Shown: positions 1-9,600 of the stretch, one piece after another
Numbering within the stretch: the first letter of the stretch is position 1
Layout of the letters: each line of letters begins with the position of its first letter
NCBI GenBank assembly: GCA_028565635.1
Contig: JAOXYB010064634.1
Coordinates: 1-10,365 of the forward strand
DNA length: 10,365 bases
Direction: 5' to 3'
Source of the DNA: Phoronis ovalis
Lineage: Eukaryota; Phoronida; Phoronidae
Program-made: the position numbers and the translations under genes
The notes under the pieces: generated by a model
Seen by the model: only the letters and a program-made list of their open reading frames with translations
Database searches by the model: none
What the model was told of the DNA's origin: nothing

Positions 1-432
1 ATCAAATATTTTAATTCTCAGCAAATGAAATTTTCAACGGCTGTTTATTCAAAAAATTGAATACAAAAGTATATATTATACAATCATAATACCCAAAATT
101 TTCACCAGGGCCTCTATGCCACGTAATTATATACCTGTATGTACCCCAATTGACAAATGTTTGCATCCTATAGTATATTATTCCATTCATTCAATTTCCC
201 AGGGCAGCCAATTGTTACATTGTATTGCCTTGTAGACCCTTGCAAAGGATCAATGCAGTTGAATCTCGGCACAAATTCCTGCCAAAGGCTATTAATAATA
301 TTAATCAAAACTTCTTTTTTCCTCATCACAAAGACAGTAAAATATATCACTCCATCATATAGCCGATCAGCATGTATTCGTCCGCAGAACTGTCACGTGA
401 AGTACATGTCGGGTATATAAACAATACATTAT
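1..432. other. Upstream flank without recognisable gene
   Basis: AT-rich sequence before the first exon. Short ORFs exist on both strands (157-420 +, 168-350 -) but they overlap each other, lack domain-like composition and have no splice context, so I treat them as chance. A CCAAT pentamer lies near 207-211, and an E-box and TATA-like sequence lie near the right end. No RNA gene or repeat was recognised. A 5' untranslated exon further upstream cannot be excluded. Confidence 0.5.
393..420 (+). promoter_or_regulatory. Possible core promoter: E-box plus TATA-like box
   Basis: A palindromic TCACGTGA E-box (393-400) lies 13 bases before TATATAA (414-420). With usual TATA-to-start spacing (about 30 bases), transcription would begin near 445, downstream of the ATG at 433 and just before the paired ATGs at 454 and 457. 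Those ATGs give a more compact signal peptide. The extended form GTCACGTGA resembles sites bound by bHLH-zip factors of the MITF/TFEB/USF type. TATA-like strings are common by chance in AT-rich DNA, so this is tentative. Confidence 0.3.
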
Positions 433-666
433 GTGCAGCGCATAAATTGCACAATGATGTTTTGCGGTGAAATCCTTGTGTTTGTTGTGATTTGTACTAT
501 GCTAGAATTTATACACTTTTCTAACGGATTTCGGAGCGAAATATCAGGCCGAGAATTTAACGAAAATTTCCATTGGCAGCATCCAGAAACTGGAGAAGTG
601 GTTCAGTTGAAAAGTAAAGGGAAGTTAAAAAATGTAATTGATTTGAATGCTGTACCGGGAGTTAAG
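433..666 (+). CDS. Exon 1: signal peptide and start of N-terminal module
   Basis: Seventy-eight codons, ending in phase 0 at donor AAG|GTAAAA. Possible starts are Met1 (433), Met8 (454) and Met9 (457). From Met9 the sequence gives a short n-region and a hydrophobic core rich in V, F, I and L, with a likely cleavage after S-N-G (residue 32). What follows (FRSEISGREFNENFHW) is polar and would begin the mature proprotein. Unspliced reading stops at 724, so the donor at 667 is needed. I favour Met8 or Met9 as the real start because of the TATA-like box at 414, but the most upstream ATG is kept for the coordinates. Confidence 0.7.
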
Positions 667-3600
667 GTAAAATCAAAATTTGTTGGCACAAAGTTTAGAT
701 TTTTACAATGTTATATCCGTCAATAATTATATAAACTGCATGAGGATGCAGAACTGATCTCGGACATTAGTATAACACAGACGTAGGTAGTACCTGCTAA
801 CTTCTTTAGCCTAACCCGCATACATATGACAAAGGTCACATACCGTTGTGAAATTTAACTGACTATCACCATTTTCTATACGGCCTTATATGCACGTTTG
901 TTAAAGTACTGCAATTAGAAAATAACGCTTTCTACTGAATAACTGAAATATAAAATTTACTTTCCAGTTAGTTCCAGCTTAATGTATAATATTTATGTGA
1001 TGTCATGCAAAACTACATGTAAATACGTGTATTGATCTCGCAAAATATAACGGAAAAGACTACCTGTTGTATATTTCTTTAGCCTAACTCGCATACATGC
1101 GACAAAAGGCCACCTACCGTTGACAGTTGAAACAGACTATCACCATTTTCTGTACGACATTCATGTGGGTTTGATAAAATACTTCCTCTTAATTTGATTG
1201 TGCAGTGGAATTGTAATATAACATTTAGTTTCTCAACTACAAAACCTTATAACTAGCTGATATTGTAATGTGGAAACAATGAAATTGAATTCCCGGTGCT
1301 AGATAATGTTATTTACTGAATTCGTAATTGTAAACCTACTTTCCCAGAATAAAAAATATATTCATTTCCAGAGAGTTATCTGCAATTCTAATAAGCTCAT
1401 AGTGGCTTTAGATAATTCCCAGGTTGCTGCATCGTGGTCCGTAAATGACATCATCATGGGAGACGAAAGCTTTGAATGCCAGTTAGGTATTTAGTTTAAG
1501 GGTGTTTTTAGTGTTTATATTCAAGAAGCCAGAAACATATTTCAAAATTGCAGAGGGCTCATGGGTAACGAATTATATGAATGAAAACAGCATTTTCATT
1601 TTGCATAAAATTAAAGTTATTGTACACATCAATCAAATTTTAGATATTCAAGTTAGGACTGACCTAGTGTTTATGATGATTGGTTATCGCTCTGTAACAT
1701 GCTAAATGTACTGCCACATGTAATATTCCCCTGCACTAATAAAGACCTCATTTGTTGTTCGAGTGAGTAGGAGAGTTTGAAATATCTTCTTTGTTACTGA
1801 TTTAAATAATCAATTGCATAAATTTTGAATCTGCAGGTTTATCTCACGCCCCAGATAAAGGAATTTTTAGAAAAATAACCTACATCAATATACCTGATAA
1901 CAGAAAAGCAGAAATCATTTCCACTGAAGCAAGGTATTTTTGAATAGTTCCAGCACATAACATGTCTATAATGATACATGATACTAGCTCTCCGGCGATC
2001 CGCTTGTCAAGTTTCATAACTGCAAATTGTAAGGATGTGTGCACATATGCTTTTGTGTGTGTGTTTTGTGTTTTAAAGTACCTCTTACAGTAAGTATTAG
2101 CAGACAAACTGGTACAAGTAAGTAGCGATTCGGCTTTGTCTGTTATCTTGTCTAGTCAATATCCACTCTTTAACTTGTAAAATGTAAACCATATAATGAA
2201 TATATTTCAGTTTCTATGATTTATTGGAACATGCGCACATCTTCTATCACCATTCTCCAGCAAAACTGAGCAAAAATCAAACAACATCCAACAGTCGCGT
2301 CCGTCGAGATTCGTTTTCATCAGATTGGTTTAATGGGGCAAAAAACTGGGCAAAAGAAAAGATCATATCACAAATTTTACCGATTGAGTGGGGCAGTGGT
2401 GGTGGCGGCGGTGCTGGGATATCGACTGGTTTTAACTACGACGACAGTACAAATACTGCAGCTGGAACATTTGGAATTGAGTTTGACCAAACAGAGAATG
2501 TTGGATTTGATGCGAAAGAAAATACATGGTTTGAACATGAAAAATCGGTTGAGACACGCACATCAAGCTTCAACACACATTCAACAGTTACGACAAGGGT
2601 CGAATGTATAGCTTGTTATCTCAATTTCAGAAGTGCAATCACTTTGTGAGTATTTATCATCTAAGGCATCTTAACTGTTTTATATATTCTAAGTTTCAAT
2701 AACTGTTCATTTGTAAGTAGTATGCGTGCCTCGGATGATACTCTGTCTTGTGTTGGCATGGTGTGGTTGTTTCGTCCGATCACAGGAACCGTGACACCGA
2801 CAAGTCTGTACCTATTGATGGTAACAAATACACAATAAATATATGCCAAACGAATAGCAATGGCCCGTGTTCAATGATATGTCCAGTTTCTATCTGCTGG
2901 AGTTTTAAATACAAATGTCGTTAACCCAAAAATATGTCGCTTAAGACGTTAAAAATAACCACATATACCAAAAGTATGAATTTGCGATCTACATATATAC
3001 CTATCAAACTGGGACCAATACTATATCTAGTGGTACATTTCCAGTAGATAACATAGTACGAGTATAATAGCTCCAAGAATATACGGGTGCCAATGTTTTT
3101 GTCTGGTAGTGTGCATTACAAATTATTTACCCATCACAAACGTTTTACATATTTATAACTAAATTTATTTTACAGTGAACTTCAAATTGACAGAGATAGT
3201 AAGAATAATATTCGCTTAAAAAAATATTTACTTCAGGTAAGCTGTTGATTAATTCTTGCATTTTTGAACACAGGTGTGGGTGGATGCTCTGTGTACGTAA
3301 CTGGAAACTACTGAGCTAAGGCTTATTGTTAATTAGTACAGTAACGTTCGTCGGCAGCCTAATAGGACAAACATTGTGTTGTATACAAGGACAACCATAA
3401 ATGTTAAATATACAGAATATATATACACAGTTCATTTTAAAAATGACGAAAGATTTCTACAGTTTATGTACATAACTCTGATTCTTATTTGCAGTTTGAT
3501 GCTTCAATCAAATTAAATTACGATGTAAAATTGTCCGTTAACGGAGAATTCTCTGTCGACTATAAAACACTGGTATGGAAATCTGCTAAAGCGGTACAGT

Positions 3601-6600
3601 TCAATATTCCTATCCCTGTTGTCTCAGCCTTTGGGATAACGCTTAAAGTCGCATTAAGGCCGGAAATACACTTAGAAGCCGCATTTGAAGCTGAGTCAGA
3701 GTTATCTACAGTTTTTGGTTTCGAATCATTTGGAAGCTATACAATTAGTAAGAATTTTAGCAAACATGCTTTCGAAAAGTCCTTGTATTCAGTATACCTA
3801 CGTGTATCAGGATTGTTTAGTATTTATCCTTAGCATATATCTATAGAGCAATATTTGATGACAAACGTGTAAGTATCTATGTGAAGGGAATATCAACTAG
3901 ACATTTACTTCTAGACCACATAATGCTATGTCTGGGTTAAATGCTAGGGGAATATTAGTGTCTGGGTTAAACATTAGGAACCGCCACTGTGAAGGCGGTT
4001 AACGCACGCAAGATACGACGTTGACAGTAAAACGTTGCAAACGACAACATAAGTACTCTACTGGAAACGGTTAGACCCCGATAAAGGTGGGCGCCTTGAC
4101 GAAAAATCGAGTCCTTTCGTTTAGTATCAATATAGATACGTTATATAGCGTTTTGTGTCAGAGGGTAGCAGCTTGACAATAATTATTCCCCAAAATGTAT
4201 GTGAAAGACATAAAATAATCACAGAATTCATTGTGTCTTTTGGTAATTATATTTATTATTTATTGCTTTATTATTTGCATTCTAAAGAAAAATTGTTGTC
4301 TGTGTTACATGGTACTTTGCATCATCCGGAATTTGACGTCACAAAACACATTGTCACTTGTCTGGTAATTTGTTCATGAAGTCATGTATCGCTTATACTT
4401 GTTTAAATACTGCATCAGAATTGTTTATATCAATAAACAAGTTTTAATTTTAGTGTAGCAAAATTAACATATCTGGAAAATTAGAACTGTAACTTACAAC
4501 AATATCAATTTAATCCCGATCTTTCTGTTCCAGGTTAAAATATATTAACAAAACTATGATTTATCTCTAAATTGCAATTAGTCACTACAAAACCCATACC
4601 AAAACTTGTATCAATTAATATGTAAAAAATATAACTTTTTATAGCTAGTCAAAAAATTGGAACGGCAGCTGCCACATTGACACACAGTAAGACGTTTCGT
4701 CCTTTCAAGCCACATAAACCAACTGTTGATTTCGCTGCTGAAGCTGTTGGTCATTTCAGTGTCTATCCAAAGGTAACTTATTGTTTTATTTAATCTATTG
4801 TTGCATGTTTTCACGATATGCATTACCATACGAACTAATTGAAATATTGTTAAACCAACTTCAATCATTGGCAGAAGGTAATGCTTATGCTAGTATAAAT
4901 CAGTTTAAAACAACCGATAAATACAACCAGTTTTAAGTCGTTCTTCGTTTTCTGATCATGATGATATCAGCTGCATGGTGATATCGTATTATTCTGGAAC
5001 AGTTTCCATATATGTGGCAACTTCTTTGTTCTTAAAGCTAGCTTCAGTCATTTTAAATAACACTGAGGCTTGTTAAAGGTTCGTGTCGAAAACGCTGATT
5101 TTACTTGGGCCACTTAATATTATAAGAGGCGTTATGCATATGTTACACTGTTCTACTCTGGATGGATGAGGTTACATGGAATCTAATCAAGCGTAACCCA
5201 AACAAAACCTGGATGCATCTATTGTATATGTATATAATAAAAGCAAGTTAAATACGTTTGTAAGTTTATAGTTCTGCACAACTTGTAGTTCCATGACAAA
5301 AATATCACTACTAATGATAAAATTGCTTAGGAGCTTAATTGCAAATTCACCAGTAAGCGGTTTGGTTTTATCATTACATCATCTAGTTTGTATGAAGTAT
5401 TTTATATGTAAATGAAGTCTAATAGTAAATTTGAAAACTGTGAGAAAGTATATTATAATTGTGTTATCATTTCAAAAATTGGTTTTATAGGCATGTACTG
5501 TAAAAATAAGAAATCAAACTATAAGGAAATGTATACCAAAGTTACCAATGTAATAACTAAACCTGCTTCCAATAAAGCACTTTTTGACTACATAATCTAA
5601 TATAAAATATATGACGCCTTAAATTAAATAACATCGTTAATCTCTACCTGGTGTAATTATAGATCGAGATAAGCACTGGTCTTGCATTTGGATTTACAAG
5701 CAGGACGTTTGAAATAGCTCTGCTGGCACCGCTAGCAATCGGGTATGTTTTCAATAGCCAGGTAAAATAACATTCTACTGTACTCAGGTACTAGTGTCGT
5801 ACGTAGGTAAATGCTTTAGTGTGCACATATAACGGGCTCCTTTTCTCTCCACAATTCTCTTTTCAAAATTTTAGAATTGTAATAAAAATTTTGTAACTTT
5901 TTCTTATTTTGATTACTGTTTCTGTTGACAAATAACAAAATATTGATTTGGTTTCTTTCAATTTTTAACAAAGAAATCGTTTGTAAGTTTTGCCTATTAT
6001 TTGCTTCAGGGTTAGACCGCAGCTTGTACTCAACTTTGAGCTGGAGAAGTCAATGGGATCGGCATTGGTTGGAAGATTTAATGTTCTGCTTTCGCTTTCT
6101 ATTCACTTCGATTTGAGACCAGTTAACTTGGAGATTTCTTTAATTGGGAAACAATGGCAAGTACCACTTGCAAGTTTATTAAATAACAAACATGAATTTT
6201 CCTATTTTTAAATATGTAGCCTAATCAGGTAAGAAATACAGACATCTGTCAGAACAAAATTACTTAGGTGTTTTTATATCTCCACATTTTTGATTGATGT
6301 CATTTAAACAGTTTGTTATTAAAACAATTAAACATTGTTATTGTAGGAGATTTACCATTTTGGAATCCTCGAACAGAGGATCTATTCCATTAGGTAGCAA
6401 CCCAACTTCTATTGTGGCTGAAGATAGATTGACTTGCGTATCAAGCGAGTCTATTGAATGCGACGCTCCAACTATTCCTATCATAAATATTGATGACAAG
6501 AGGTAACGTTATGCTATTCAAAGAGGTACAGTTGCGTATTTTATAAGATGATCGAAGAATAGGGAAGTTATATTGCGGGCTAAGCTGTAATGAAATCAAC

Positions 6601-9600
6601 ATGCATCATTATGAGGGATTGGTTATTATTGGGTATCTTTGAAAAAACAGTTATTTTAAAAGGACATTCGTAAAACATTAATCGACAGGAGTCCTATAGT
6701 TATCATCAATTAAACAATTACTGCCTTTGATGTTTATTACGGCAGTGACTATTTCACATTTCTAGCAGAATCGAGATTTATGTGTTAACATTTTTACCAT
6801 TGTATATGAGGGGGTAGGGGGTACCCCCCAAGGTACAATGCTCGCACTTAAAAATCGGCAGTGCTCGCTGCTCGCACTTAACAAGAAAAATTGACAACCA
6901 AAATCAAAAAAAGGTCGCCAAAAAATCGACAACCAAAAAAAAAAACGTCAGCAAAACAAAATAGTTAACAAAAGTAAAAAATAATGCCAAAAAATGGTCA
7001 CCAAAAGACAATGCTCGCTGCTCGCACCTAACAGACCAAGGCAATGCTCGCTGCTCGGACATAACATACCAAATGCTCGCTGTTCGCGATATCCCCCCCC
7101 CGCTATAGCCCTCATATATACCAGCAGATAACTGAATTAACGTCGTTATAACTTTTTTTTGAACGTTTGCATTTTATTTAAACACGAAAATACTGTCACA
7201 TACTGGATATATACAGTTAAAGCAGTTACTAAAATAGAATTATTTTCTTCAACTTATGGAGTGACTATTCGAATTACAGGCTAAAGAAATTAGATACAAG
7301 TCGTATCATTTTTACTGATGGTGCTAATTATATGGCAGGAAGTATGGCTGCAAAATTGGACAGATTGGCCGATATTATAACTGCACACGAAGGTTGGCGT
7401 GACCGTGAGTATGATTACATGGTTACAGCTAATATGTATTAGGGTAATTATGCAAAGTAAATAGATAGAGAGGTGATACTGGTAACTGTACTAGTTATTC
7501 ACAAAATTTTATTTCTTTTTACTATCACTTTGTGTCAGCGACCAGAGGCTCTCCCAAGTATATAAATGAATGAGTGCACATCCAGAAATAATATAAACAC
7601 TAGCTATCGATGCACGATCCTAGTATATCCAATCTGACCAGTGATAGCTTTTGTGCTTATAGAAATTATGCGACAGAGAAGCATGCGATCTAGTTGCCAA
7701 TAATTATTCAATTTTGGTGGTTGCTACTTATCTATTCAAAATGCTCCAAATCAGATAACACTAGCAAGCGCAATCGAATCATAAATGTAAGAAAAAAAAT
7801 CACACAATTAAAAGATCGTGTTTTTTTCCTTTAGCTTCAAATATTGTAGAGTAATGCATGTTCTAGCGAATTAAATATGACTCCATTTTTTGTTAAATTG
7901 TTCGCACATAAACTATTATTGTTAAAATTGAGTCACCGTTAATTTAGTAAACTTATCTTGAATTTGGTTCTCATAGGAAAGTTGATAGTTAAACGAGCTT
8001 GGCCCAAAAACACTCGAAAAAAAGGAGCAGCATCTTCACCGCATGATTTGGTATCTGAAGGAAGACAAGTGGAGCTTAGTATGTCTCTTCCTTCCAGTAA
8101 CACGGAAGATACGTCCCTGACGACATTACAAGAATTGGAAAATATTGGAAAATGTTGCGGCTTCTGTGATGTTAAATTAACTCACAGTGGTGGTAAAAGA
8201 TCTGCTAACGGTGGCGTGATTTATAATGTGAAAACTAAAAACCAAGATTCCGAAGAACGTAGTCGATATACTACACGTAAGTTGTTACGGCTAATCTAAA
8301 CACTCGCTACTCTTATAGTAGGTTTCCGAGTTATGCTCGGACCGGATAAGGTACTAAATACTGGTTTGTGACAGCTACTCAGATTTTTCTGACGTCATCA
8401 CCTTAGTCTGTCAGGGAATTGCCGAGGAAGCACAGAATACTGAATTCCGTATTACATAAATATATACACACAAGCACTACTTTAGAGGGATAGGGGTCAT
8501 CAGACTATTTAGGTAGATAGAGCGGGGGCAAAGTTATTTTCCTATAGCAGTATAGGTGTGAAAGAGATATCTTATTTTCATTGAATCATTGAATTTTATT
8601 TTGGTCCGTGCAATGTGATAAACGTTATGTTTTATTTTCGTGTTATGGCGTTACATAATTTTTTGTTTATGCAATAAGATTATCATTTTTTCTTTCTTTG
8701 CAATGAAACCTCATGCTTACCCCCTTCGTAGCTCCTCTAACGAAATTCCCTCGAGTACGTACGCTCTAACCGTTTTGAATAATCTTCTTAGGAACGTCCA
8801 ATAGACTATTAGTGCTGCATACAACCTATTTATATACAGTAATTATTGCTGAGGTGGCATTACGTTTTCTATCCACACACGGCTTGCTTTTTCCTTAGAT
8901 TTAATTCCGTATTGTTATTAATTTTAATTGTTAGATATCCATGTAATTTTTTAAAAATTTGAATAAAATAATGTATATCAATTTTTGGCATATGCAATGC
9001 AGTGAACTATATTTTAGATGTTGGATGCAAAAGAAACTAAAACCAGACGGACTAGCTTTACAGATGATCGTGATTGCACTAGCAATGTTAAATGACTACA
9101 CATTTTGTAGGTTTAGAGCCAAAGAGTATCAGTAAACTACGAGTGTATGAATTACCAGTTGGTCAAGGTGATGCTACAGTTATCCAGTGTCCTAAATCCG
9201 CTGACTTAACAATAGTTGATATGGGTAGTTTAAATCCTGAAGCAAACAAGCAAATATTTTTTCAAACAAAACACATTCAATCCTATCTATCTGGCAAGAT
9301 GGATAAAATTAAGCATATTTTCATAACGCACAAAAATATCGATCACTATAATATAATTAAAGACTTACTACCTGCAAAAAAACCACATGCCATAAAAGAG
9401 TATGATAAGGTGAAGCTTTACGTTGCTAAAGACGTGTTTGATCGCAAAAGCGATTTCAAAGATAGTCTTATGCTGGGAATGGATATGATTGCAATCAAAA
9501 AATGCAGTGGGAACGAATGTGATAAATTTAAATACATCGTTTGTCCAGGAGACACGCCAGTAATTATGACAGTTGTCGCTTCGAAACTTGGAACAAATAA

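Larger units (their letters stand above)
667..1371 (+). other. Intron 1 (phase 0, 705 bp)
   Basis: Donor GTAAAA, acceptor TTCATTTCCAG. It contains two diverged copies of a ~200-bp sequence (listed separately) and no convincing coding exon. Confidence 0.7.
3748..4644 (+). other. Intron 6 (phase 1, 897 bp)
   Basis: Donor GTAAGA, acceptor CTTTTTATAG. It contains a two-unit 30-bp repeat, a GC-rich hairpin (both listed) and a less AT-rich patch at about 3960-4130. The 4155-4379 ORF looks random and matches neither flanking phase with good splice sites. Confidence 0.65.
6803..7118. mobile_element. MITE-like element with short terminal inverted repeats
   Basis: TATATGAGGG at 6803-6812 is the exact reverse complement of CCCTCATATA at 7109-7118. 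Inside these lie a G-run (6810-6821) and a matching C-run (7093-7101), so the ends can pair further. There is no transposase ORF. The interior is low-complexity, with two nested repeat families. Flanking TA-rich sequence hides any target-site duplication; a TA duplication is possible. It could be a non-autonomous DNA transposon, or a satellite-like segment whose ends pair by chance. Confidence 0.5.
6503..7279 (+). other. Intron 10 (phase 2, 777 bp), host of a repeat element
   Basis: Donor GTAACG, acceptor GAATTACAG. About 40 percent of it is the inverted-repeat-bounded element at 6803-7118. The remainder is AT-rich with nothing recognised. Confidence 0.7.

Noticed and set aside
157-420. ORFs 157-420 (+) and 168-350 (-) upstream of exon 1
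   Set aside because: They overlap on opposite strands, have no domain-like features and lie where promoter or untranslated sequence is expected.
1738-1743. AATAAA strings in introns (1738, 4432 and others) as polyadenylation sites
   Set aside because: AATAAA is frequent by chance in such AT-rich introns, and the coding frame continues past all of them.
2045-2075. GT-rich stretch as a microsatellite
   Set aside because: The longest uninterrupted TG run is only about five units, so it is not a meaningful repeat.
2333-2611. 92-codon ORF in another frame of exon 4
   Set aside because: It is a frame shadow: the exon 4 frame joins exons 3 and 5 in phase and carries the furin site and CxxC.
4155-4379. 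74-codon ORF in intron 6
   Set aside because: No splice sites in a compatible phase and AT-rich random-like composition.
5412-5600. 62-codon ORF in intron 7
   Set aside because: Exons 7 and 8 join in phase 0 without it. An AG at 5489-5490 exists but no good donor follows before stops.
9018-9084. Short open block after TATATTTTAG in intron 12, possible extra exon
   Set aside because: In the phase required by exon 12 it hits a stop within eight codons; it is open only in a frame that does not connect to exon 13 and has a weak donor.
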